Below are positions 9,102-17,992 of a DNA stretch of 64,000 nt, in pieces. The notes below the pieces were generated by a model. The model searched no databases and was not told the origin of the DNA. It worked only from the letters and a program-made list of their open reading frames with translations. The DNA is from Kribbella amoyensis (lineage in GTDB: Bacteria > Actinomycetota > Actinomycetes > Propionibacteriales > Kribbellaceae): positions 806,001 to 870,000 of the forward strand of contig NZ_VIVK01000001.1 of assembly GCF_007828865.1 (NCBI RefSeq), written 5' to 3'. The translations under genes and the position numbers were made by a program. Position 1 is the stretch's first letter, and the number at the start of each line of letters is the position of its first letter.

Positions 9102-9362
9102 TCAGATCTGATCCGCATAGCGACTGCATCCATCGGCCGCGATCTGCAGCGACTCGACGGCCTGACCGAGCGAACGGGCGGCAGCGTCCAGCAGCTGCGC
9201 GATATCTCGGTCGGCGCCCGTCGTGGTTCCGGCGATGAGGCTCTGCACCTGAGCGATGTGCTGTCCGAACTTCTGGCCGAAGCCGCCCAGGCTGCCTGCG
9301 GCCTGCTTGGCCTCCGTGGTGATCTGGTAGAGCTGGCCCTTGAGAACCTGAATGTCCGACAT
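9102..9362 (-). CDS. WXG100-like type VII secretion small protein
   Basis: Protein of 86 residues, almost entirely helical, of WXG100/ESAT-6 size. It begins MSDIQVLKGQLYQI and contains LGGFGQKFGQH at the position of the helix-turn-helix hairpin. A strict Trp-x-Gly is missing; GGFG takes its place. It is the first gene of a three-gene minus-strand cassette (this gene, nuclease toxin, immunity protein) with a 9-base gap to the toxin. It probably dimerises with the toxin N-terminus as an export partner. Assignment rests on length, helix pattern and neighbours. Confidence 0.65.
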   Translation of the reverse strand: MSDIQVLKGQLYQITTEAKQAAGSLGGFGQKFGQHIAQVQSLIAGTTTGADRDIAQLLDAAARSLGQAVESLQIAADGCSRYADQI

Positions 9363-9465
9363 GAAAGTGCCTCACTTCCGGGAGGGTGACGTACTCCCAG
9401 AACACCCGGACCGGCACCGCTGCGGCAGTAGCTGGCCAGTCGAAGAGCAGATATTCCGGATCCGA

Positions 9466-10410
9466 CTATTCGCCCGGCGCATATGCCGATCGGGCCGCCG
9501 CCAGGGCATCCCCCAGGATCTGTTCGAGCCCCGAGCGGTGAGCCGACCAACCGGTGGCCCGCTGGAAAGAACGGGGATCCGCGATCAACTCGGGTGGTTC
9601 GGCGGCGCCGGCCTGATGCCGGACGGGCAACGGCTTGCCGGTCAGACGCTCGGTGGTGGCAATGACATCGACGATCCGGGTCCGGCCACCGCCCCCCACG
9701 TTGTAGGCCTGCCATTGCCCCGGTTCGCACACACCAACAGCAGCGAGGAATGCGTCCGCCATGTCGAGCACGTGGACATAGTCGCGGACCGTTGTACCGT
9801 CTCCGTTGACCACCAACTCCGTGGCCCGGCCCTGCGCCACCGCGACGACCTTGGGGATCAGCCGTGACTCGTCCCGGTCCGGATGCTCTGGAAGACCACC
9901 GGCGACGTTGAAGGAGCGCAGACTGACGGCGCCGATGGCTCCGGTGGCTGCCAGATCCGCAGCCGCCCGATCAGCGGCGAGTTTCCCGGCACCGTACGGG
10001 TTGCTCGGTGCCGGCTCGGCGTTCTCGCCGATGGGTTGCCGCTCGGGTTCGCCGTACACCGCGCAGGTCGACGCGAGGATCAGCTTCGCCGACCCCGAAC
10101 CGGTCTCGGCCAGCGCGTCCAGCACGGCCAGGGTTCCGCCGACGTTTGTCCGCCAGTACCGCACTGGATCGGTCCGTGACTCGCGGACGCGCACAGCAGC
10201 AGCCAGGTGGCACACCACCTCGGGCGCCACCTGCGCGACAGCCTTCCGGACCGAATCCTCGGCAAGCAGGTCGCCGTGGACGGGCTCGACGCCGGAGGGC
10301 AGCCCGGCACCACTGCGTGTGAATCCGTGCACTTCGCAGCCCGCTTCCACGAAGCGACTGGCAACGGCGTATCCGACGAAACCGGCCGCGCCGGTGACCA
10401 AGACTCTCAT
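9466..10410 (-). CDS. NAD-dependent epimerase/dehydratase (UDP-glucose 4-epimerase-like)
   Basis: Extended short-chain dehydrogenase of 314 residues. It starts MRVLVTGAAGFVGYAVA with the Gly-rich NAD site (GAAGFVG); the catalytic motif is YGAGK (Tyr-x3-Lys) after the Ser/Thr-containing ILASTCAVYGE. RDYVHVLDMADAF and YNVGGGG are typical of the GalE-like branch that acts on NDP-sugars. Its ATG overlaps the TGA of the upstream XRE/Nudix-like regulator gene, so the two form one unit. It may work on the sugar nucleotide that the regulator senses; this is inference. GalE-type epimerase and nucleotide-sugar dehydratase cannot be told apart here. Confidence 0.85.
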   Translation of the reverse strand: MRVLVTGAAGFVGYAVASRFVEAGCEVHGFTRSGAGLPSGVEPVHGDLLAEDSVRKAVAQVAPEVVCHLAAAVRVRESRTDPVRYWRTNVGGTLAVLDALAETGSGSAKLILASTCAVYGEPERQPIGENAEPAPSNPYGAGKLAADRAAADLAATGAIGAVSLRSFNVAGGLPEHPDRDESRLIPKVVAVAQGRATELVVNGDGTTVRDYVHVLDMADAFLAAVGVCEPGQWQAYNVGGGGRTRIVDVIATTERLTGKPLPVRHQAGAAEPPELIADPRSFQRATGWSAHRSGLEQILGDALAAARSAYAPGE

Positions 10411-11864
10411 CGGCCCAGGAGTGTATGCCGGTGCGCCCAGACCTGGCTGACGCAGGCCCGTGCGATGGGTGAGAGCGGCTCCTCGTCCAGTCGGTGCAGG
10501 GTGTCCGAGGTAAACGGGATGCCGACCGTCGGCCGAGCGGCGTCGGTGGTCACAGCGACACCTTCCTCGTTGACTGCCACCATGTCCGCGAACAGCTGGT
10601 CGAAGACCGGGGCCTCGATGACCGACACCGTCAGCAGCTCCACCCACAGGGTCAGCGGCTCGAGCACGAGGGCGAGCGCCGAGGTCCGGAAGTCGCCGGC
10701 GAGACGGGCCTGCTCGAACGACGCGAACGGCTCATCGGTGAGGTAGTCGATCGGATCGACCGCGTTGCCGTCGTGCTCGGCATTGCCCAGGAGTTCCTCG
10801 GAGAACTCGCGCTGGATGTTGCGCCACAGAGAGAAATCGTTGGCCTGATGGGCCGGCGCCAGCGCGGCCGGTTGGAAGACACCAGCCGGGACGACGTGGT
10901 ACATCCCGCCGGCCGCGGCGACCGACTGCGAGTCCCGCTTGTGCAGGTACATCCTGTGCCCGTCGATCGGATCTCGCCGGATCGTGAGCGTGTTGATGCT
11001 GGGCAGCATCGGGCGGGCGGTGAGATCGAAGGGATCCTCGACGAGCCGCCGGAACGGGAGATCGGCGAGGCTCGGACGGCGGTTGCCGGCGTCCAGCCAA
11101 GCGGACGCGAACTCGTGGGCGACGGCCTCGCCGACATCGAGCACATCGAAGTAGCTGGTGTAGTTGAACGCCAGCCGGGCGCTGTCGGCCAGATCGGCCG
11201 CGAGCAACCGGTAGCTGACCCGGTTGTCGAGCAGCTTCGGGCGGGCCAGGTCTCGCAACGCTCTCGAGTAGCGGTCGTACGAGGTCCCATCGGCCCGCAG
11301 CGCCCGCGCCGCGGCGGCTGCCTCGGCCCGGCCGGTGATCGGCGGCGCCGGCGACTCGGGAAGCCACGTCAACTCGATGTCGGCCAGATCGACCGGGCCG
11401 TCGGGGATCCAGCCAGGCGCCGACAGTACGGTCGTCCCGGGCAACCGCTGGGACTCCGGGTAAAGCTCGGCGGCGAGATCCCCGAGCACGGCCCGGTTCC
11501 GGTTGAGCTCGGCCCGGACTGCCCGCCAGCGGTCCTGACTGTCCCGCACCGGACCCGGTGAGCCAGCCACCGAGTTCGACCGAGGCCGGGCATCAGCGGA
11601 GCGATCGGGCAGCACGCCCAGCCGTTCGGACGGGATCCCGAGCCGAGCTGCGATGAACCTCAGCTCGTCGATGTCCCGGAGCGCCTGGGCACCCTTCTCC
11701 AGTTTCGAGAGCCGCGACTGCGTCGTGTTGAGCAGTACCGCGGCCTGCTCCTGGGTCAGACCCTCCCTGAGGCGGTACCACCGGATCACCTCGCCGACGT
11801 CCGAGCCGTCGGGCGGCGACTGGGTGCCATTGGCCGGATAGAGCCACGGTTCGGGGGACGCCAT
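10407..11864 (-). CDS. XRE-family HTH regulator with Nudix-like sensor domain
   Basis: Protein of 485 residues. An N-terminal helix-turn-helix of the XRE/Cro type spans about residues 20-80 (VIRWYRLREGLTQEQAA, TTQSRLSKLEKG). A long middle region of unknown fold follows, then about residues 300-380 resemble a Nudix fold: GMYHVVPAGVFQP then REFSEELLG, close to the Nudix box REUxEE but without its full spacing. Such architecture suits a repressor that senses a nucleotide or nucleotide-sugar. The epimerase gene overlaps the stop by ATGA. Start ATG 11864 is chosen to begin just before the HTH; the Shine-Dalgarno site is weak. No signal or membrane segments. Confidence 0.65.
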   Translation of the reverse strand: MASPEPWLYPANGTQSPPDGSDVGEVIRWYRLREGLTQEQAAVLLNTTQSRLSKLEKGAQALRDIDELRFIAARLGIPSERLGVLPDRSADARPRSNSVAGSPGPVRDSQDRWRAVRAELNRNRAVLGDLAAELYPESQRLPGTTVLSAPGWIPDGPVDLADIELTWLPESPAPPITGRAEAAAAARALRADGTSYDRYSRALRDLARPKLLDNRVSYRLLAADLADSARLAFNYTSYFDVLDVGEAVAHEFASAWLDAGNRRPSLADLPFRRLVEDPFDLTARPMLPSINTLTIRRDPIDGHRMYLHKRDSQSVAAAGGMYHVVPAGVFQPAALAPAHQANDFSLWRNIQREFSEELLGNAEHDGNAVDPIDYLTDEPFASFEQARLAGDFRTSALALVLEPLTLWVELLTVSVIEAPVFDQLFADMVAVNEEGVAVTTDAARPTVGIPFTSDTLHRLDEEPLSPIARACVSQVWAHRHTLLGR

Positions 11865-11952
11865 GGACTCATGATCCCAGCCGATGGCCGCATTCGAGGG
11901 AACGCGGCGCGGCCGCCGGTTCAGCACTGCGTACAAACAGCGGCAGGCAAGG

Positions 11953-11982
11953 CGAAGGCCCCCGGGTCGGCGGGGGCCTTCG
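11953..11982 (-). terminator. strong hairpin terminator after the MMPL gene
   Basis: A perfect 11-base-pair stem (CGAAGGCCCCC pairing with GGGGGCCTTCG) with an 8-base loop lies just after the stop of the minus-strand MMPL transporter gene and before the XRE regulator gene. There is no long T-run, as is usual in high-G+C actinobacteria. Confidence 0.7.
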
Positions 11983-11990
11983 GGTTTGGG

Positions 11991-14147
11991 TCAGGCGGTG
12001 ACCAGTTCTCTTTCTTTTGTGGGGGTTGGGGTGGGGGTGGGGAGTTTGTTGGGCCACCAGGCCTTGCGGCCGAGGAGGACGAGGATCGAGGGGAGCATGA
12101 CGATGCGGACCAGGGTTGCGTCGATCAGGACTGCTACGGCCAGGCCTACGCCCATCTGCTTCATTTCGATCATGCCGAGGGTGGCGAAGACGGCGAAGAC
12201 CGAGACCATGACGGCGGCCGCGCTGGTGACGACGCCGGCGGAGTCGACCACGCCTTGACGGACTGCTTCCCTCGGGTTCAGGCCGGCTCGGACGCCTTCG
12301 CGGATGCGGCCCAGGACGAAGACGTGGTAGTCCATCGACAGGCCGATCAGGATCACGAAGAGGAACACCGGGATCCACGACACCACGAAGCCGGGTGAGG
12401 TGAAGTGCAGCAGTCCTTCGGCCCAGGTGTGCTGGAAGATCAGCGCCAGGACGCCGAAGCACGCTGCCACCGAGGCCAGGTTGAGCAGGGTCGTGACCAG
12501 CGCGATCGCCACGCTGCGGAAGGTGAACGCCATCATCACCAGGGTCAGCGCGAGGACGAACGCGATCACGTACGGCAGCTTGTCCCGCTGGTGCTCGCCG
12601 TAGTCGACCGACGAGGCGGACTCGCCGCCGACGGCCCAGGTTGCTTGGGGCAACGAGCTGAACGCCTTCGGGACCAGGTCGCCGCGCAGTTGGTCCAGCG
12701 CGACCTTCGCGTCCGCGGTGGTGTCCGGGAGGACCGAGACGAGTCGCAGCATCGCCGTGTCACCCGAGGTCCGGACGGCCTGGCCGGGGACGAACTTCCC
12801 GCTCTCCACGGCCGCCTGCTGCAACCGGTTCAGGGCTGCCACGGCTGCCGTCTTGTCGTCCGCCTTGGCGACCACGTCGTACGCCATGCCCTCGGACGGG
12901 AAGTTCTGCTGCAGCGTCTTCATCGTCTTCACTTCGGGGATGCTCTGCGGCAGCGTGTCCAGACCACCGGGCTCGGTCTTCATCCCGAGCGCGGGGACGG
13001 CCAACGCGATCACGGCGACGGTGGAGACGACCAGGGCGACCCGCGGGAAGCGCAGTACCGGGGCCAGCAGGCGGCGGCTGATCCCGCCCGGGCCGATCCG
13101 CCGGTTGAGCCGCCACAGCAGCGGGACCCGCGGCCGGTCCACCCGGTGACCGAGCTTCGCCAGCAGCGCCGGCAGCACGGTCAGCGAACCGATCACAGCC
13201 ACCGCGACCACCACGATCGTCGCCGCCGCCATCGAGGAGAAGGTCGGATCCTGGGCGACGAACAACCCGGCCATCGACACGATCACGGCCAGGCCGGAGA
13301 CCACCACCGAGTGTCCCGACGTGGCGGCCGCGATCTCGACCGCGTCGACCGTACTGCGGCCACGGCGGCGTTCCTCGCGTTCACGCTTGAGGTAGAAGAG
13401 GGAGTAGTCGACGCCGACCGCCATCCCGATCAGCAGCACGACGTTCGCCACCGAGCCGCCGTCGGGGAACAGGTACGACAGCGGGGCGTAGAACCCGAGC
13501 GCCGCACCGACCGCCGAGAACGCCAGCAGGACCGGGATCCCGGCCGCGATCAGCGCCCCGAACGCGAGCAGCATCAATGCGAACGTGATCGGCAGGCTGA
13601 GCTTCTCGGCCCGGGCGAGATCCGAGCCGACCTGGGTCCAGATCCCCGCGTCGAGCGAGGTACCGCCGGTCTCCGCGATGGTCAGGCCGGGATGCGCCTT
13701 CTGTACGTCCGCGGTGGCCGTGACCAACTGGTCGATGTTCTCGGCCGCGTCGTCGGCACTGCCCTTCAGCTCGATCGGGAGCAGCGCGGCCTTGCCGTTC
13801 TCGGCCCAGACCGGCTGACCGACGGCGCCGACCGCGTCGATCGCGGTCATCTTCTGCCGCAGCTGGGTCAGCGCCGAGGTGGCGGCGGCCCGGTCGAGTG
13901 GGCCGTCCGGGTCGGTGATCAGGACGGTCTCGCTCGGCTTGTCCTCGAGACCGGCCCGCTGGATCAGCTCGGCGGCCTGGCCGGACTGGCCGACCCAGTT
14001 GTCGGCCTCCTTGGTCTGCTGCTTCGGAATCGCGATCGACAGCCCCACCGCGACGACGACGAGCACCAGCCACAAACCGATCGCCCGCCATGGGTGTGTC
14101 GCACTCCACCGCGCGATCCGCACGGTCACCGCTCCCCTGCTGTTCAT
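11991..14147 (-). CDS. MMPL/RND-family membrane transporter
   Basis: Integral membrane protein of 718 residues with the MmpL plan: one N-terminal helix (HPWRAIGLWLVLVV), a large extracytoplasmic loop, a block of about five helices, a second loop and a second helix block. The proton-relay signatures GVDYSLFYLKRERE and GLSMDYHVFVLGRIRE appear at the equivalent place in each half. The C-terminus is short and cytoplasmic. Start ATG 14147 has GGAG 6 bases upstream. Relatives export lipids, siderophores or drugs using the proton gradient. It stands alone with a terminator behind it, so its cargo cannot be inferred. A GlxA-type regulator lies 150 bases upstream on the same strand. Confidence 0.9.
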   Translation of the reverse strand: MNSRGAVTVRIARWSATHPWRAIGLWLVLVVVAVGLSIAIPKQQTKEADNWVGQSGQAAELIQRAGLEDKPSETVLITDPDGPLDRAAATSALTQLRQKMTAIDAVGAVGQPVWAENGKAALLPIELKGSADDAAENIDQLVTATADVQKAHPGLTIAETGGTSLDAGIWTQVGSDLARAEKLSLPITFALMLLAFGALIAAGIPVLLAFSAVGAALGFYAPLSYLFPDGGSVANVVLLIGMAVGVDYSLFYLKREREERRRGRSTVDAVEIAAATSGHSVVVSGLAVIVSMAGLFVAQDPTFSSMAAATIVVVAVAVIGSLTVLPALLAKLGHRVDRPRVPLLWRLNRRIGPGGISRRLLAPVLRFPRVALVVSTVAVIALAVPALGMKTEPGGLDTLPQSIPEVKTMKTLQQNFPSEGMAYDVVAKADDKTAAVAALNRLQQAAVESGKFVPGQAVRTSGDTAMLRLVSVLPDTTADAKVALDQLRGDLVPKAFSSLPQATWAVGGESASSVDYGEHQRDKLPYVIAFVLALTLVMMAFTFRSVAIALVTTLLNLASVAACFGVLALIFQHTWAEGLLHFTSPGFVVSWIPVFLFVILIGLSMDYHVFVLGRIREGVRAGLNPREAVRQGVVDSAGVVTSAAAVMVSVFAVFATLGMIEMKQMGVGLAVAVLIDATLVRIVMLPSILVLLGRKAWWPNKLPTPTPTPTKERELVTA

Positions 14148-14297
14148 CAGCCTCTCCCCGGCCCAGAACCGGGCGCCCTGCCCGGCCATCTCCGAGCCTG
14201 ACGGGCGGACGGCCGGATCTCAGGAGACGCAAACCCCCAGCCGAGGTAGACCTAGGCCCACCTCGCGCCGTCCAGGGTCGTCGCGAGCCCGCCGAAG

Positions 14298-15224
14298 TCA
14301 GTGCACGACGACCGGCTCGGGCGCGCGGGAGCGGAGCCGGCGCAACATCCGCGCATCCTCGAAGCCGACTGCGCGAGCCGCGGCCTCGACGGTGGCGCCG
14401 TGCCCGATCAGGTGCTCGGCTCGCTCCAGCCGGAGCAACTGCTGGTACCGCAACGGGGTCAGCCCGGTCGCGCTGGTGAAGACGCGGGTCAGGGTCCGTT
14501 CGCTGACACCGGCGCCGCGGGCCAGGTCGGTCAGCGGCAACCGATCGGTGTACCGGCCGTCGATGACGTCCTGGATCCGATGGGCGAGATCGCTGAGGTG
14601 ATCCCGGTGCCGCAGCATCGCGCTCTCCTGCAACTCGTCCCCGTTGCGGCGCGCGTACACGACCATCTCCCGCGCCACCTTCGCGGCCGCCTCGGCCCCG
14701 CACTCGACCGCGACCAGGTGCAGCGCCAGGTCGATCCCGCTCGCGATCCCGGCCGATGTGATCACCCGGTCGTCCACCACGTACAGCACGTCCCGCACGA
14801 TCGACGCGCGTGGATACCGAGCGGCCAGCTCTTCGGTGAGGTCGTGGTGCGTGGTGTACCGGCGGCCGTCGAGCAGTCCGGCCGCCCCGAGCGCGTCGGC
14901 GCCCGAGCACACGCTGGCCACCGAGCCGCCGCCCGCGTGGTGGTCGCGCAGGACCCGCTTGGTCTCGGCGGAGATCGGCGGGACCGGTGCGAGCCGCGGC
15001 GACCGCCAACCCGGAACGACGATGAGGTCGGCCGGCCCGAGCTCGGGCCAGTCCCGGCGCGCCTTCACCGGGACGCCCTGCGCGGTACCGATCTCGTCCG
15101 TCTCGCCCACGTAGTACAGGTCGTGCCGGTAGCCGAGGTCGTTCGCGGTGGAGAAGACCTGGGCCGGACCGGCCAGGTCGAGCAGGTGCAGCCTGGGGAC
15201 CAGGAAGAAGACGACCTTGCGCAT
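14298..15224 (-). CDS. GlxA-family transcriptional regulator (DJ-1-like domain plus AraC HTH)
   Basis: Regulator of 308 residues. Residues 1-190 form a DJ-1/PfpI-like sensor domain (VVFFLVPRLHLLDLAGPAQVF; VCSGADALGAAGLLDG, with the Cys retained). Residues about 205-300 form an AraC-type double helix-turn-helix (LARGAGVSERTLTRVF and EAAARAVGFEDARML). The isochorismatase gene lies 7 bases upstream on the same strand, so the pair is one operon, and the regulator may control it in response to a small amide or isonitrile-like compound; this is inference. A second GlxA paralogue is found 3 kb away. Confidence 0.87.
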   Translation of the reverse strand: MRKVVFFLVPRLHLLDLAGPAQVFSTANDLGYRHDLYYVGETDEIGTAQGVPVKARRDWPELGPADLIVVPGWRSPRLAPVPPISAETKRVLRDHHAGGGSVASVCSGADALGAAGLLDGRRYTTHHDLTEELAARYPRASIVRDVLYVVDDRVITSAGIASGIDLALHLVAVECGAEAAAKVAREMVVYARRNGDELQESAMLRHRDHLSDLAHRIQDVIDGRYTDRLPLTDLARGAGVSERTLTRVFTSATGLTPLRYQQLLRLERAEHLIGHGATVEAAARAVGFEDARMLRRLRSRAPEPVVVH

Positions 15225-15231
15225 GATCCGG

Positions 15232-15831
15232 TCAGGATGCCACGGCGAGCCCGGTCAGGTCGTCGAGCGTCCGGATGGTGGCGAACCGGCCGGCCAGCGC
15301 GTACTCGGTGCGTTCGGTGACGACCTCGGGGCTGAGCGTCCGCGGATCCGCGAGCACCTCCTCCAGCGACGCGTCGGCCGGCAGCGTCCAGTGCGGCAGC
15401 GGCGTGGTCGCGGTCGCCTCGGTCACGAAGACGACGTCGTACCCGAGATCGGAGCCGACCCGAGCTGTCGTCTCGCAGCACTGTTCGGTCCGGATGCCGC
15501 TGATGATCACCTCGCGGATGCCGTACTGGGTGAGGAGTTGCTGGAGATGCGTGGTGGTGAAGGCGTTGTGCGAGGTCTTGGTGAGGACCGGCTCGCCGTC
15601 GGCCGGCTGGAGCCCCTCGATCAGCCGGACGTGACCGTTGACCGGGTCGAACGCGCCACCGGTGCCCGGCTCGGTGTGCAGCACCCAGACGACCAGGTCG
15701 CCGCGCGCCCGGGACGCGGTCACCAGCCGATTGACGCGGTCGGCGATGTCGGGGTGGTTCACGGCCTGCCAGTTCGGCCGGACCCGGAAGGATTCCTGGA
15801 CGTCGATCACGATCAGAGCTGTCTGCGTCAT
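15232..15831 (-). CDS. isochorismatase-family cysteine hydrolase
   Basis: Hydrolase of 199 residues with all three catalytic residues of the family: Asp10 (ALIVIDVQ), Lys85 (LTKTSHNAF) and Cys118 (GIRTEQCCETT). Members of this branch hydrolyse amides, nicotinamide or isochorismate in the cytoplasm; without an aryl-carrier domain it is more likely an amidase than a siderophore enzyme. It is the first gene of an operon with the GlxA-type regulator. The divergent aldose epimerase gene starts 232 bases upstream. The start ATG is the natural one before strand 1. Confidence 0.85.
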   Translation of the reverse strand: MTQTALIVIDVQESFRVRPNWQAVNHPDIADRVNRLVTASRARGDLVVWVLHTEPGTGGAFDPVNGHVRLIEGLQPADGEPVLTKTSHNAFTTTHLQQLLTQYGIREVIISGIRTEQCCETTARVGSDLGYDVVFVTEATATTPLPHWTLPADASLEEVLADPRTLSPEVVTERTEYALAGRFATIRTLDDLTGLAVAS

Positions 15832-16062
15832 GCCCTCATCGTGCTCGCCGGGACGGCCCGGGCAGAAGACCGCATCCCGCCCCGGACCGGACCGATCTGG
15901 TCAACGCTGAGAGAGCCGGTCACCAACCAACGCTCGGAGTCATCGGACGAATTCAAACGGTTACGAACTGTTCCAAACGCCGGACACCCGTGCCTACAGT
16001 GCCCGGGACGTCGGCGTGGAAGCGCTCTCGCCGACCCCACCCGCCTACGAAGAGGGGATGCC

Positions 16063-17271
16063 ATGCCTGACAATCTGCCCCGTCGCCAGGTGCTGCGTAC
16101 CGCGGGCGCGCTCGGTCTAGGCGCCGCCACCGCCGGTGCGCTGGCGAGCACGGCCGCCGCGAACCCAACGACTACAGTCGCCGCCATGGGTTCACACCAC
16201 GGCCGCCTGTCCATCCGCAAGGATCCGTTCGGTACCACCCCGGAAGGAGTGAAGGTCGACGTCTACACCTTCACCAACGGCCGGGTCACCGTCTCGATGC
16301 TCACCTGGGGAGCGACCATCCAGCGGGTGGAGACCCCGGACCGCAAGGGCCGGACGAAGAACATCAGCCTCGGCTTCGACAACCTGCCCGACTACGCGGC
16401 CCTCAGCCCGTACTTCGGGTCGACCGTCGGCCGGTACGGCAACCGGATCGCCAAGGGCCGGTTCACCCTGGACGGCCAGACCTACCAGATCCCGGTCAAC
16501 AACGGCGAGAACGCGTTGCACGGCGGCACCATCGGCTTCGACAAGAAGGTCTGGAAGGCCAAGGTCGTGCAGTCCGACAAGGCCGTCGGCGTCGCCTTCA
16601 CCTATGTCAGCCCGGACGGCGAGATGGGCTTCCCCGGCGAGCTGACCAGCACGGTCACGTACACGCTGGACCGGCACGACAACCTGCGGATCGACTACCA
16701 GGCGAAGGTGGCCGGCAAGGCCACCGTGCAGAACCTGACCAACCACGTGTACTTCAACCTGGCCGGCGAGGGCAGCGGCTCGATCGAGGGTCACGTGCTC
16801 GAACTGAACGCGCCCGGGTACACCCCGGTCGACGAGGGCCTGATCCCGACCGGCGAGATCGCCAAGACCGCGGGCACGCCGTTCGACTTCAGCCGGCCGA
16901 CCCCGATCGGCCGGCGGCTGCGGGACGACCACCCCCAACTGGTGATCGGGCGTGGCTACGACCACAACTTCGTGCTCGGTGAGAAGACCGACGAGGACGG
17001 CCTGCGGTTCGCGGCCCGTTTCTGGGAGCCCGAGGACGGCCGCACGGTGACCGTGCACACCAGCCAGCCGGGCGCCCAGTTCTACAGCGGCAACTTCCTC
17101 GACGGCACCTTCCAGGGCATCGGCGGCAAGACCTACCGGCAGGGCGACGCGTTCGCGTTCGAGACCCAGCACTTCCCCGATTCGCCCAACCAGCCGGCCT
17201 TCCCGTCCACCACCCTCCGCCCGGGCGAGACGTTCCGCAGCACCACCGTCTACACCTTCGGCACCAAGTAG
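16063..17271 (+). CDS. Tat-exported aldose 1-epimerase (galactose mutarotase)
   Basis: Aldose 1-epimerase of 402 residues that interconverts alpha and beta anomers of hexoses. An N-terminal twin-arginine signal (PRRQVLRTAGALGLGAA, cleavage near AAA) shows export in folded form, unlike the usual cytoplasmic GalM. Family motifs follow: NGENALHGG, NLTNHVYFNLAG with its catalytic His, YDHNFVLG, and the C-terminal ETQHFPDSPNQPAFPSTTLRPGE with its acidic catalytic residue. GGGG just before the ATG serves as ribosome site. A sequence like a LacI-type half-palindrome (GGAAGCGCTCTC, 16018-16029) lies 34 bases upstream of the ATG, so sugar control is possible. A hairpin terminator follows the gene. Confidence 0.92.
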   Translation: MPDNLPRRQVLRTAGALGLGAATAGALASTAAANPTTTVAAMGSHHGRLSIRKDPFGTTPEGVKVDVYTFTNGRVTVSMLTWGATIQRVETPDRKGRTKNISLGFDNLPDYAALSPYFGSTVGRYGNRIAKGRFTLDGQTYQIPVNNGENALHGGTIGFDKKVWKAKVVQSDKAVGVAFTYVSPDGEMGFPGELTSTVTYTLDRHDNLRIDYQAKVAGKATVQNLTNHVYFNLAGEGSGSIEGHVLELNAPGYTPVDEGLIPTGEIAKTAGTPFDFSRPTPIGRRLRDDHPQLVIGRGYDHNFVLGEKTDEDGLRFAARFWEPEDGRTVTVHTSQPGAQFYSGNFLDGTFQGIGGKTYRQGDAFAFETQHFPDSPNQPAFPSTTLRPGETFRSTTVYTFGTK

Positions 17272-17278
17272 CGGCGTC

Positions 17279-17312
17279 GCGCGCCCGGAGTACGGCGGTA
17301 CTTCGGGCGCGC
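17279..17312. terminator. bidirectional hairpin terminator
   Basis: Stem of 15 base pairs with one mismatch (GCGCGCCCGGAGTAC and GTACTTCGGGCGCGC) around a 4-base loop. It sits between the convergent aldose epimerase and DJ-1/PfpI genes and could serve both. Confidence 0.7.
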
Positions 17313-17333
17313 CCGAAGACCAGCGTCCGTGCG

Positions 17334-17921
17334 TCAGCGCCGCCAGACCGTGCCTTGGCGGTCGCGGCCGATCCACTGTTCCAGGGCGACGATCTCCGGG
17401 TTCGCGCCGAGTTCGCGTTCGAGCAGCCAGCAGGCGAGGTCCACGCCGGCGAACCAGCCGGATCCGCAGGTGACCAGGTCGCCGTCGTCGACCACGCGGG
17501 CGTCGACGACCTCGGCCCATTCCTTCAACCGGTCCAGGTCGACGCGATGGGTGGTGGCCGGGCGACCCTGGAGCAGGCCGGCCGCCCCGAGCAGCAAGGT
17601 GCCCGAGTCGATCCCGGCGAGGATCAGGTTGTCGCCGCCGATCGCTTTCGCCTCGGCCAGCTGGCGCGGAATCACCCCGCGCTCGATCTCCTCCAGGATC
17701 CAGCCGCCGGACACCGCGAGCACCCGGGCCGTCTCCGGGGACCACCGCTCCAGTCCGCCGAACCGGGTCCCGTAGCACCCGGTCACTTCGGTCGCCCCGT
17801 CGGCGGTGACCAGGTGCGGCTCCACCGCCAGTCCACGGCGCGCGGCGTTCGCGAACACCGCGTAGGTCGTCAACGCGTCCACCTCGGCGACGCCGTCGTA
17901 CATGTGTATGTCGATCCGCAT
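17334..17921 (-). CDS. DJ-1/PfpI-family protein with Asp in place of the nucleophile Cys
   Basis: Single-domain DJ-1/PfpI protein of 195 residues (HMYDGVAEVDALTTYAVF; LLLGAAGLLQGRPATTH). The nucleophile elbow normally reads (I)CSG or CTG; here it is GIDSG with Asp105, and the neighbouring GlxA proteins keep Cys (VCSGA, ICTGA). Classic cysteine chemistry (isonitrile hydratase, protease or deglycase) is therefore unlikely; it may be a binding or regulatory protein. It is divergent from a GlxA regulator gene 71 bases away, a common arrangement in which the regulator controls the neighbouring gene. Family assignment is firm, function unknown. Confidence 0.82.
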   Translation of the reverse strand: MRIDIHMYDGVAEVDALTTYAVFANAARRGLAVEPHLVTADGATEVTGCYGTRFGGLERWSPETARVLAVSGGWILEEIERGVIPRQLAEAKAIGGDNLILAGIDSGTLLLGAAGLLQGRPATTHRVDLDRLKEWAEVVDARVVDDGDLVTCGSGWFAGVDLACWLLERELGANPEIVALEQWIGRDRQGTVWRR

Positions 17922-17992
17922 CCATCCACCCTCGGTTCTCCCCGACCGGACAAGTGAGTGGCTGGAAAGACCCTGTTCGCTAGATTCGAGCC

